This document shows positions 7,694 to 14,849 of a DNA stretch of 27,686 bases, one piece after another. The stretch spans positions 1-27,686 of the forward strand of contig CAZRIE010000057.1 in assembly GCA_964600075.1 (NCBI GenBank), read 5' to 3'. A program made the position numbers and the translations under genes. Below the pieces are notes generated by a model that was not told the DNA's origin, searched no databases, and saw only the letters and a list, made by a program, of their open reading frames with translations. Position 1 is the stretch's first letter, and every line of letters starts with the position of its first letter. The DNA comes from CAZRIE01 sp964600075. GTDB lineage: Bacteria > Bacteroidota > Bacteroidia > Flavobacteriales > Flavobacteriaceae.

Positions 7694-8116
7694 TTAGTCT
7701 AGTTTTTGTCTGTCAATGGACATCCATAATGGTGAATCTCCAACCTTTTTAAATCCATGCTTCTCATAAATTGAATGCGCGTCTTTTGTTTTTAAGGCTA
7801 TTGTTTGCAAACTCTTTAGTTTTTCGTGATCGAGTAAAAATTCTATTAACTTACTACCGTATCCCTTACCTTGATATTTATCGAATATTATAACATCCAT
7901 GATATAGCCGAAAAAAACGTAGTCAGTTATTATTCTTGCAAAACCCATTTGTTCATGTGTTATGGAATACATACCGAAACACAAACAGTTTTCTATGGTT
8001 GCCCGAGTCTGTTCCACGGTTCTTTCCATGCCCCAATAGGATTGATTTCTGATATAATCATGAATTAGCTCAAAGTCTAGTTTCGATTTATCCGCTGAGA
8101 TAGAATAGTTTATCAA
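7694..8116 (-). CDS. GNAT N-acetyltransferase between hisH and hisA
   Basis: A short acetyltransferase of 140 residues. Motif A is clear: IMDVIIFDKYQGKGYGSKLIEFLL, with the acetyl-CoA loop QGKGYG. It ends with IYEKHGFKKVGDSPLWMSI, typical of GNAT motif B. The start is TTG; it lies two codons after the hisH stop, in the same frame as hisH (TAA-GAA-TTG), so re-initiation or readthrough coupling is possible. The substrate is unknown. Small GNATs of this type acetylate amino acids, polyamines or small toxins, but no choice can be made from sequence. Confidence 0.88.
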   Translation of the reverse strand: MINYSISADKSKLDFELIHDYIRNQSYWGMERTVEQTRATIENCLCFGMYSITHEQMGFARIITDYVFFGYIMDVIIFDKYQGKGYGSKLIEFLLDHEKLKSLQTIALKTKDAHSIYEKHGFKKVGDSPLWMSIDRQKLD

Positions 8117-8119
8117 TTC

Positions 8120-8701
8120 TTAAAGCATTAAAAAATTCTTCAAAATTCGTTCACCGACTACACTGCTCTTTTCTGGGTGAAACTGCGTTCCATAAAAATT
8201 ATCCTTTTGCAAGGCCGCACTATATTTTAATTCATATTCCGACTCGGCAATGGTTTCGCTACATAGCGGAGCATAGAAACTATGTACCAAATAAATATGC
8301 TCGTTCTCTTCGACACCTTCAAATAACCCAGATTTTAAATTTGAGATTTGGTTCCAGCCTATCTGAGGTACTTTTACCCTGTTGGAGAATTTGACCACGT
8401 TGGTATCGAAGATTCTGAGACCTTCGGTGGTGCCCTCTTCCGTCGAGTTACACATCAACTGCATTCCCAAACAAATACCCAAAACAGGTTGTTTTAAATC
8501 GGGGATAATTCTATCCAATCTACTGATCCTTAATTTTTTCATCGCGCTGCTCGCCTCACCTACCCCCGGAAAAATTACTATGTCCGCCTTTTGGATTTCT
8601 TCTACATCATGACTTAATACTGCGTCATAGCCCAATCTTTGGATTGCGAATTTGATACTTTGAATGTTTCCGGCTCCGTAGTTTATAATCACAATTTTCA
8701 T
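8120..8701 (-). CDS. hisH: Imidazole glycerol phosphate synthase, glutaminase subunit
   Basis: A class I glutamine amidotransferase that releases ammonia for HisF. At 193 residues it has normal length. It has MKIVIINYGAGN at the start, FPGVGEASSAM (an oxyanion-type loop), the nucleophile Cys77 in GICLGMQLM, and His175 and Glu177 in GTQFHPEKSS. The start overlaps the end of hisB by 4 bp (ATGA type). hisF is not adjacent: a GNAT, hisA and a DinB-like gene stand between the two subunits. Confidence 0.98.
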   Translation of the reverse strand: MKIVIINYGAGNIQSIKFAIQRLGYDAVLSHDVEEIQKADIVIFPGVGEASSAMKKLRISRLDRIIPDLKQPVLGICLGMQLMCNSTEEGTTEGLRIFDTNVVKFSNRVKVPQIGWNQISNLKSGLFEGVEENEHIYLVHSFYAPLCSETIAESEYELKYSAALQKDNFYGTQFHPEKSSVVGERILKNFLML

Positions 8702-9831
8702 AGTACTCCCTTTGTAGATGGTAACACCATCTTTTCGACATCACGTTTTACCGCCATTTTAATGGACTTCGCAAACGCTTTAAAAATTGCTTCTATTTTA
8801 TGGTGTTCGTTCGTGCCTTCGGCTTTGATGTTTAGATTCGCCTTTGCACCATCGGTAAAGGACTTAAAGAAATGATGGAACATTTCTGTGGGCATATCAC
8901 CTACTTTTTCTCTAATAAAATCTACCTCCCAGACCAGCCAGTTGCGTCCACCGAAGTCTATTGCCACTTGGGCCAAGCAATCATCCATAGGTAGACAAAA
9001 ACCGTAGCGTTCAATACCCAACTTGGTACCCAAGGCTTTGTGAAATACTGCGCCCAAAGCGATTGCCGTGTCTTCTATGGTGTGGTGTTCATCAACCTCC
9101 AAATCGCCATCGACTTTTATTTCCAAATCCATTTGTCCATGCCGGGCGAGTTGGTCCAGCATGTGGTCGAAAAAGGCCAATCCTGTCTTGATATTACTTT
9201 TACCGGTACCGTCTAAATTCACTTTTATTCGAATGTCAGTCTCATTAGTTTTTCTATGGATTTCGGAAACCCGATTTTCTAACTTTAAGAACTCGTAAAT
9301 ATTCTCCCAATCATTGTTCTCCAAAGCGATTACGGTGTTTAATTCCTTTCGTTTAACGGTAATCTCACCACTTCCTAGGTTTGTATTATCATTAATGAAA
9401 ATACCTTTAGAACCAATATTTTTAGCCAGTTCCATATCGGTCAAACGGTCACCAATCACAAAAGAATTCTCCAAGTCATAATCTGCTGAAAAATATTCGG
9501 TCAACAAACCTGTCCCCGGTTTTCTAGTATCCGCATTTTCATGGGGAAAAGTACGGTCTAAAAACACCTTGTCGAAAACCACACCTTCATTCTCGAAAGA
9601 CTTCAAGATAAAATTGTGTACGGGCCAGAAGGTATCTTCGGGGAAAATATCGGTGCCTAAGCCATCTTGATTAGTAATCATGACCAATTCATAGTCCAAT
9701 TCTTTGGCAATCTTTCCTAAATACGTAAATGCCTTCGGATAGAATATCATCTTTTCAAAAGCATCGATTTGTTCATCTACAGTTTCTTTGATGATGGTGC
9801 CGTCTCGATCAATAAATAGTACTTTTTTCAT
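8698..9831 (-). CDS. hisB: Bifunctional histidinol-phosphatase / imidazoleglycerol-phosphate dehydratase
   Basis: Catalyses two late steps of histidine synthesis. Residues 1-165 form a HAD phosphatase: FIDRDGTII with nucleophile Asp8 and Asp10, MITNQDGLG, TRKPGTG, and FVIGDRLTDMELA. Residues about 195-377 form the dehydratase: KSNIKTGLAFFDHMLDQLARH, DEHHTIED and NEHHKIEAIFKAFAKS supply the metal-binding histidines. The fusion is of the enterobacterial/Bacteroidota type. The Cys/His zinc loop seen in the E. coli phosphatase domain is not conserved here (residues 92-102 read DRTFPHENADT). It overlaps hisC upstream and hisH downstream by 4 bp each. Confidence 0.97.
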   Translation of the reverse strand: MKKVLFIDRDGTIIKETVDEQIDAFEKMIFYPKAFTYLGKIAKELDYELVMITNQDGLGTDIFPEDTFWPVHNFILKSFENEGVVFDKVFLDRTFPHENADTRKPGTGLLTEYFSADYDLENSFVIGDRLTDMELAKNIGSKGIFINDNTNLGSGEITVKRKELNTVIALENNDWENIYEFLKLENRVSEIHRKTNETDIRIKVNLDGTGKSNIKTGLAFFDHMLDQLARHGQMDLEIKVDGDLEVDEHHTIEDTAIALGAVFHKALGTKLGIERYGFCLPMDDCLAQVAIDFGGRNWLVWEVDFIREKVGDMPTEMFHHFFKSFTDGAKANLNIKAEGTNEHHKIEAIFKAFAKSIKMAVKRDVEKMVLPSTKGVL

Positions 9832-10874
9832 GACTGTAAATCTTTTAATACGCTAACCAGCTTAATATTTTCATCTGCAGTACCTACTGTCAAACGCAAA
9901 GTGTTTTCACAGCGTGGCTGCGCACTACGATTTCTGACAACGACCCCCTTGGTGAGTAACTGCTCGTACCGCTTGTTCGCATCATCTACTTTCACCAATA
10001 GAAAATTAGCGTCGGAGGGGAATATTGTTTTGATAAATGCTATCTGGGGCAATGCGCTTAATAAAAACTTCTTTTGATCTTGTATTTCAGCAACTTCGAA
10101 ATTTACCCGTGGTTTATCCAATATTCTCTTCATAGCGCTTGCTTGGGTCAGTTCATTGACATTATATGGAGGTTTGATTTTATTTAAGACAGCGATTATT
10201 TCTTTTGATGCTATGCATATACCCAACCGGATTCCTGCCAGCCCATATGCTTTCGACAACGTTTGGGTAACTACCAAATTTGAGAATTCAGTCAAACGGG
10301 AAACCCAGCTTTGATTACTGGAAAAATCGATATAAGCCTCATCGATAACCACCAATCCATTAAAATTTTTCAATAACTCAATAATTGCTGTCTCGGAAAA
10401 ACTATTACCCGTAGGATTATTGGGAGAACAAAGAAAAAGCAATTTTGAGCGCTTATCGACCTGTTTTAAAACCTCTTCAATATCAGGCTGAAAATTTTGG
10501 GTCAAAAGCACTTCTCGATTTTCGATGTTATTGATTCTGGATAGCACTTTGTACATGCCATAAGTCGGTGGTAGCGAAATAATATTGTCTAGCTTAGGCT
10601 CACAAAAAGCACGAAAAATCAAATCCAATACTTCATCGCTGCCATTACCCAACAATATATTTTCGACAGCCACACCTTTCTGTTCTGCCAGAACTGATTT
10701 CAGACTCCGTTGTTGCGGATCGGGATAACGATTCACTCCATTCTCAAACGGATTCTCATTGGCATCTAGAAAAACCATTTGAGAACCGTCCGAAACATAT
10801 TCATCACGGGCCGAAGAATAGGGCTTTAGGGCTTTTACGTTTTCTCTAATTATGTTTTCTAAATTGAAACTCAT
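9828..10874 (-). CDS. hisC: Histidinol-phosphate aminotransferase
   Basis: A PLP-dependent class II aminotransferase (fold type I) that converts imidazole acetol phosphate and glutamate to histidinol phosphate. At 348 residues it has typical length. DANENPFE and NRYPDPQQ bind substrate and phosphate. Asn153 (SPNNPTGN), Asp178 and Tyr181 (VIDEAYIDF) contact the cofactor. The Schiff-base Lys208 lies in TQTLSKAYGLAGIRLG, with Arg216 nearby, and the C-terminal Arg lies in TLRLTVGT. The end overlaps hisB by 4 bp. A 178-bp gap with a repeat separates it from hisD. Confidence 0.97.
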   Translation of the reverse strand: MSFNLENIIRENVKALKPYSSARDEYVSDGSQMVFLDANENPFENGVNRYPDPQQRSLKSVLAEQKGVAVENILLGNGSDEVLDLIFRAFCEPKLDNIISLPPTYGMYKVLSRINNIENREVLLTQNFQPDIEEVLKQVDKRSKLLFLCSPNNPTGNSFSETAIIELLKNFNGLVVIDEAYIDFSSNQSWVSRLTEFSNLVVTQTLSKAYGLAGIRLGICIASKEIIAVLNKIKPPYNVNELTQASAMKRILDKPRVNFEVAEIQDQKKFLLSALPQIAFIKTIFPSDANFLLVKVDDANKRYEQLLTKGVVVRNRSAQPRCENTLRLTVGTADENIKLVSVLKDLQS

Positions 10875-10897
10875 CTATAAATTTTAATCTCTTTGGT

Positions 10898-11034
10898 ACT
10901 CCCTTTTTTCAAGGGAACGTGGCGACAGCCAGAGAGGTATTTGCTGAACCTTACCGGAAATTTTTAACCATTTGTGTTACGAAGTAGATCACCCCGCCCT
11001 GCCGGCACCCCTCATTGAAAATAAGAAGGGGACC
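10898..11034. repeat. Palindrome-ended intergenic repeat, copy 2
   Basis: A diverged relative of the element at 4908-5043. It has a 5' hairpin CTCCCTT / AAGGGA, a central ATCACCCCGCCCTGCCGGC, and a 3' hairpin of CCCCTCATTG / AAGAAGGGG. Overall length (about 137 bp) and order of parts match copy 1 although the centres differ. It lies between hisD and hisC without breaking either gene. Its hairpins may form in the polycistronic his RNA. Confidence 0.6.
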
Positions 11035-11052
11035 TACTAACTATCTTATATT

Positions 11053-12339
11053 TTATTCTTTCAAACTTTTTAATCTCAAGGTTACTGCATTTTTATGCGC
11101 TTGCAAACCTTCCGCTTCAGCCATGACTTCAATGGCTTTCCCTATTTCCTGTATTCCTTGCTCGGTTATTTTTTGAAATGTCATACTCTTCAAAAAACTA
11201 TCCAAATTTACACCGCTGTATTGTTTGGTATAACCGTTGGTCGGCAGTGTATGATTGGTTCCTGAAGCATAATCACCTGCACTTTCGGGCGTATAATTCC
11301 CAATAAAAACAGAGCCCGCATTTAAAATATTATCTATATAAAAAATTTCATTTTCAACGCAGATAATAAAATGTTCAGGTCCATAATCATTAATCAAATC
11401 GATTGCCGTTTGGTCATCTGACACATAAATAAGCTTGCTATTTTCGATTGCCTCTTGAGCGATTTCCTTTCTTGGAAGCTCTTCGATTTGTCTTTCGACT
11501 TCTAGTTCTACTGCATCCATCATTTCCTTTGAAGTGGACACCAAAATTACTTGACTATCGGTACCATGCTCCGCCTGGCTTAGTAAATCAGAAGCTACAA
11601 AGGTAGCATCTGCCGTGTCATCGGCAACGACCAATAACTCGCTAGGTCCGGCAGGCATATCGATAGCAACTCCGTGTTTAGTAGCAATTTGTTTGGCAAC
11701 GGTTACGTACTGATTTCCGGGGCCGAATATTTTGTAAACCAGAGGAATACTTTCAGATCCGAAGGTCAAACCTGCGATAGCTTGAATTCCTCCTACTTTA
11801 AAAATTTGGGTCACCCCACAAAGATTAGCGGTATACAAAATCGCAGGATGTATTTCCCCCTCTTTATTAGGCGGCGAACACAAAACCACTTCTTGACAAC
11901 CTGCAATCGTTGCGGGCACAGCCAACATCAAAATCGTTGAAAACAAGGGCGCAGTTCCCCCCGGAATATATAACCCCACTTTTTGAATCGGCTTTTTCTC
12001 TTGCCAGCAACTAACACCATTTGCAGTTTCAACGGCCACTTTTTCAGTTTTCTGGGCATTATGGAAAACTTCTATGTTTCTTTTTGCAAGCTGAATTGCA
12101 TTTTTTAAATCCTCGGAAACCAATTGTTTGGCCTCCTTGATTTCCTGTTCGGATACTTTCAATTCGGCTAATACCGCACCATCGAATTTTTCGGTATACT
12201 TCTTAAGCGTTTCATCGCCATTCTGCTGCATCTCCGTGAAAATAGCCGCAACGGTGCCTTCGATATCGGCTACTGTTTGTGTGGGACGTTTAAGTACGTC
12301 TGGCCAATCTACCCGTTTTGGATTATATATCTTGTTCAT
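11053..12339 (-). CDS. hisD: Histidinol dehydrogenase
   Basis: A zinc- and NAD-dependent enzyme for the last two oxidations, histidinol to histidine. At 428 residues it has normal length. Visible family features are GLYIPGGTAPLFSTILMLAVPA, KVGGIQAIAGLTFG, FGPGNQYVTVAK, MPAGPSELLVVAD, LLSQAEHGTDSQ (zinc ligands Gln and His), YGPEHFIIC (catalytic Glu-His) and AEGLQAHKNAVTLR (His ligand). The upstream GNAT gene stops two bases before the start, so the two are likely coupled. Confidence 0.98.
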   Translation of the reverse strand: MNKIYNPKRVDWPDVLKRPTQTVADIEGTVAAIFTEMQQNGDETLKKYTEKFDGAVLAELKVSEQEIKEAKQLVSEDLKNAIQLAKRNIEVFHNAQKTEKVAVETANGVSCWQEKKPIQKVGLYIPGGTAPLFSTILMLAVPATIAGCQEVVLCSPPNKEGEIHPAILYTANLCGVTQIFKVGGIQAIAGLTFGSESIPLVYKIFGPGNQYVTVAKQIATKHGVAIDMPAGPSELLVVADDTADATFVASDLLSQAEHGTDSQVILVSTSKEMMDAVELEVERQIEELPRKEIAQEAIENSKLIYVSDDQTAIDLINDYGPEHFIICVENEIFYIDNILNAGSVFIGNYTPESAGDYASGTNHTLPTNGYTKQYSGVNLDSFLKSMTFQKITEQGIQEIGKAIEVMAEAEGLQAHKNAVTLRLKSLKE

Positions 12340-12341
12340 TG

Positions 12342-12776
12342 TTACAATTGTTTCTGAAAGTGGTATGCAATTACTTCATAGCCTTGTTGTTTCCAAAAAC
12401 GTTGGCCATCTGCATTTTTGGTATAGCAATTCAGTTCGGAAGACACGCAGCCAATGGATTTTGCATAATCACAAATCCAATTCATCAACAACTTTCCGAT
12501 TCCTTTTCCCTGATATTCAGGTAAAATAAAAACATTGTCGGGCTCTACATGTTTGCCTACATAATATTTGGTCAATACCCAGATTCCTGAAATCCCTATC
12601 AATCTGTCGCCATCAAAAACTCCGACGCATTGATAGCCCTGCAAAATCATATCTCTCAATCGTCTTTTAAGTATTTTATTGGAAATTTTCGGGTTCAATT
12701 TCTCCAAAAATAAAATTATGGAAGCCATTTTTTCTTTCTCGATAAGGCTGATTACCAATTCCATGTTCATAATCAT
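12342..12776 (-). CDS. GNAT N-acetyltransferase between hisG and hisD
   Basis: A 144-residue acetyltransferase. The family core is DNVFILPEYQGKGIGKLLMNWICDYA, with the acetyl-CoA loop QGKGIG, followed by SSELNCYTKNADGQRFWKQQGYEVIAYHF. Three Met codons lie in the first five, so the exact start (12776 or slightly later) is uncertain. It is the second structural gene of the his operon, 61 bp after hisG and 2 bp before hisD, which makes co-expression almost certain. The substrate is unknown. It is only distantly similar to the other two GNATs here, so they do not look like recent duplicates. Confidence 0.88.
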   Translation of the reverse strand: MIMNMELVISLIEKEKMASIILFLEKLNPKISNKILKRRLRDMILQGYQCVGVFDGDRLIGISGIWVLTKYYVGKHVEPDNVFILPEYQGKGIGKLLMNWICDYAKSIGCVSSELNCYTKNADGQRFWKQQGYEVIAYHFQKQL

Positions 12777-12837
12777 TGTTTCTATTTCAGCTACTGTCTG
12801 TCAACAGCCAGGTTCTCAGAAATGACAAAATAAATAG

Positions 12838-13692
12838 TTATAGTACCATTTTTTCTATCGGACACACTAATATACCCTCTGCGCCGACCTGCTTCAGTTC
12901 ATCGATGACCTCCCAAAACTTATCTTTATTGATGACCGTATGTACCGAGCTCCAGCCTTCTTCCGCCAAAGGCAATACCGTAGGACTGCGCATTCCGGGT
13001 AATAATTTCAAAATATCGTCCAATTTATTATTAGGGGCGTTCAGCAGAACATACTTCGATTTTCTTGCCTGTAAAACCGACTGAATTCTAAACTGCAATT
13101 TTCGTAAAATATCTTTTCGCTCTTCTGATATATTAGGAGATACCGCCAACACCGCCTCACTTTTGAGCATCACCTCTACCTCCTTTAAATTATTCTTGAA
13201 CAAAGTACTACCACTAGAAACAATATCACAAATAGCATCTGCTAGTCCTATGTTCGGGGCAATTTCTACAGATCCGTTGATAATATGTAAATCTGCAGTT
13301 ACACCTTTTTCTTCAAAGTAGTTTCTTACGGTATTCGGATACGATGTGGCAATTCGCTTCCCTTCAAAATCTTTCACGGAGTTATAATCAACCTCCTTTG
13401 GAATCGCCAACGAAACTTTACATTTTGAAAACCCAAGCTTTTCGGCTACTATGATATCCTCTCCCTTTTCTATCAAAACGTTCTCACCAATAATTGCAAT
13501 ATCGACGACGCCATCTCTTAGATATTGTGGAATATCTCCATTTCTGAGATAGAAAACTTCCATGGGGAAGTTACGGGAAGATGCTTTCAATTGGTCTTTA
13601 CCGTTGTCAATAGAAATACCGCAGTCTTTTAAGATTCGTAAAGAATCCTCATTCAGCCTCCCTGATTTTTGAATAGCAATTCTAATTTTCAT
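12838..13692 (-). CDS. hisG: ATP phosphoribosyltransferase, long form
   Basis: The committed step of histidine synthesis, joining ATP and PRPP to PR-ATP, normally feedback-inhibited by histidine. It has 284 residues: a periplasmic-binding-like catalytic core (IRIAIQKSGRLNEDSLRIL, RNGDIPQYLRDGVVDIAIIGENVL, ADAICDIVSSGSTLFKNNL) and a C-terminal regulatory domain (about 210-284, ending in VHTVINKDKFWEVIDELKQVGAEGILVCPIEKMV). This is the self-sufficient long form and needs no HisZ, which fits the absence of hisZ. It is the first enzyme gene after the His-codon leader and terminator. Confidence 0.98.
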   Translation of the reverse strand: MKIRIAIQKSGRLNEDSLRILKDCGISIDNGKDQLKASSRNFPMEVFYLRNGDIPQYLRDGVVDIAIIGENVLIEKGEDIIVAEKLGFSKCKVSLAIPKEVDYNSVKDFEGKRIATSYPNTVRNYFEEKGVTADLHIINGSVEIAPNIGLADAICDIVSSGSTLFKNNLKEVEVMLKSEAVLAVSPNISEERKDILRKLQFRIQSVLQARKSKYVLLNAPNNKLDDILKLLPGMRSPTVLPLAEEGWSSVHTVINKDKFWEVIDELKQVGAEGILVCPIEKMVL

Positions 13693-13710
13693 AAATAAGA
13701 CTTTTTAATT

Positions 13711-13780
13711 GTCATTTCCCTGAAGTCGGGAATCTCCTTAACAGTTTGATTCGATAGATTTCCGCCTTCTTGGAAATGAC
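13711..13780. repeat. Long imperfect inverted repeat in the hisG 5' leader
   Basis: Two 25-nt arms (13711-13735 and 13756-13780) are reverse complements at 21 of 25 positions, with a 20-nt loop. The outer 9 bp, GTCATTTCC / GGAAATGAC, are perfect. The arms match the widespread GATTCCCGCCTTCGCGGGAATGAC type of intergenic repeat, and a single related arm lies at 18801-18825. Being between the attenuator terminator and hisG, it will be present in every read-through his transcript and could affect its stability. Confidence 0.65.
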
Positions 13781-13791
13781 AAAATAGTTCT

Positions 13792-13823
13792 AAAAATAAA
13801 ACCCGTTTGATTTCTCAAACGGG
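13792..13823 (-). terminator. his attenuator: intrinsic terminator after the His leader peptide
   Basis: On the minus strand, a perfect 9-bp stem CCCGTTTGA / TCAAACGGG (13823-13815 and 13810-13802) with a GAAA tetraloop is followed directly by TTTTATTTTT. It lies 33 nt after the stop codon of the leader ORF and 100 nt before hisG. The 5' arm plus loop (13821-13813) can instead pair over 9 bp, with one G-U, with 13870-13862 inside the last leader codons, which would prevent the terminator. A separate hairpin (13853-13832, 8 bp with a 2-nt bulge) sits between them. This is the terminator/antiterminator pair of classical attenuation. Confidence 0.85.
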
Positions 13824-13855
13824 CCGTAAATATGTTGTAATACTACAAAACATTT

Positions 13856-13909
13856 TTACATCGCTTGAGAGCAAGTATAAAAATGATGATGTGTATTTCT
13901 ATTTTTCAT
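13856..13909 (-). CDS. his operon leader peptide with three His codons
   Basis: A 17-residue ORF, MKNRNTHHHFYTCSQAM, ending in TAA. The codons at 13891-13883 are CAT CAT CAT. Ribosomes short of charged tRNA-His would stall there, exposing 13870-13862 (TCTCAAGCG) to pair with the terminator's 5' arm so that transcription reads on into hisG. A ribosome that reaches the stop covers this segment and lets the terminator form. An upstream CGCTTG (13917-13912) can also pair with CAAGCG (13867-13862), giving the fallback structure expected without translation. The ORF is far too short for ordinary gene calling. The mechanism follows that known from enterobacterial his operons; expression here is inferred. 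Confidence 0.85.
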   Translation of the reverse strand: MKNRNTHHHFYTCSQAM

Positions 13910-13943
13910 TACAAGCGTAAATTTAGAATTTATTTTCAACCTA

Positions 13944-13951
13944 CAAAAATA
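13944..13951 (-). promoter_or_regulatory. Candidate promoter -7 element of the his operon
   Basis: The minus strand reads TATTTTTG, a full match to the Bacteroidota -7 consensus TAnnTTTG, about 35 nt before the leader ATG. That would give a 5' UTR of roughly 25-30 nt. No good -33 TTG is seen at the usual distance. Its place just before the leader peptide fits a promoter that serves leader and operon together. Confidence 0.45.
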
Positions 13952-14023
13952 CATTGAACTTTTTCTCTAAAATGGTTTTCGACTGTTCTTCGACTGCACT
14001 CCGGGTGACGCTTAATCCGATAT

Positions 14024-14839
14024 TTAATTATTTCCTAAAATTAATGGAAGACCTGAATCACCGCTACCAACAATCACCACTTTTGCATTTGGTGACTTTG
14101 CAAGTTCTAAAGTGGCATCAATACCCTTGTCCTGCAATATTTTATCAGTCAAAGATGCGCTTAGAATTTGATTGGCATCAGCTTTACCTTGCGCTTCAAT
14201 AGTCACTTTTTCAGCTTCTTTTTTTGCCGTTACCAATCGGAACTCGTATTCCAATGATTCTTGTTCTTGTTTTAATTTACGTTCAATCGCCTCTTTAATA
14301 GTAGCAGGTAATGTCACATCACGCACCAAAACTTCGTTCAATTGAATGTATTGGCCATCAACAATTTTTTTGGTTTCTTCATAAATCTCAGCTTGAATAG
14401 CGTCTCGTTTACTTGAATACAATTGTTCTGGAGTATATCGGCCCACAACACTTCTTGCCGCAGAACGTATGGTAGGCAACAATACTCGCTGAATATATTC
14501 TGTTCCTTTTTCTTGGTGTAATTTGCCTAAAAACTCACGCTTAGGCTCGAACCAAGCCGAGGCATCCAGTTTAATTTCCAATCCATTCGAAGAAAGCACT
14601 TGCATTTTTTCAAAAACCTCCTGTTGTCTCACCTCATAAACGAAAACTTTGTTCCAAGGTGCTACAATATGAAAACCTTCTCCCATGGGTGGTTCATCCG
14701 TAACAACCCCTCCCCCAAATGTTTTATATAGTACACCGGCCTCTCCAGAGCCGATCGTAATCGCCGATTTAGATATTAAAATGACCGCTACGATCAAAGC
14801 AAAGATTACTGGTAATGCAATTTTGGGTAATTTGTCCAT
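14024..14839 (-). CDS. Prohibitin-like SPFH/band-7 membrane protein
   Basis: A 271-residue membrane scaffold protein. An N-terminal membrane anchor (about 7-28, LPVIFALIVAVILISKS) is followed by the band-7 domain (about 30-190: GSGEAGVLYKTFGGGV, GFHIVAPWNKVFVYEVRQQ, SVVGRYTPEQLYSSKRDAIQAEI). A charged helical coiled coil (EAIERKLKQEQESLEYEFRLVTAKKEAEKVTIEAQGKADA) comes next, then a short tail. Such proteins form large rings that organise inner-membrane microdomains or control FtsH-type proteases. It begins 10 bp after the VWA protein gene, so the two are probably co-transcribed. A short CTTCGACTGCACTC-type intergenic repeat fragment lies just past its end (about 13988-14008). Confidence 0.92.
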   Translation of the reverse strand: MDKLPKIALPVIFALIVAVILISKSAITIGSGEAGVLYKTFGGGVVTDEPPMGEGFHIVAPWNKVFVYEVRQQEVFEKMQVLSSNGLEIKLDASAWFEPKREFLGKLHQEKGTEYIQRVLLPTIRSAARSVVGRYTPEQLYSSKRDAIQAEIYEETKKIVDGQYIQLNEVLVRDVTLPATIKEAIERKLKQEQESLEYEFRLVTAKKEAEKVTIEAQGKADANQILSASLTDKILQDKGIDATLELAKSPNAKVVIVGSGDSGLPLILGNN

Positions 14840-14849
14840 TCTATTTGTT

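Noticed and set aside
13954..14202. 82-codon plus-strand ORF across the prohibitin gene end
   Set aside because: Antisense to a clear SPFH coding sequence and without any recognisable domain.
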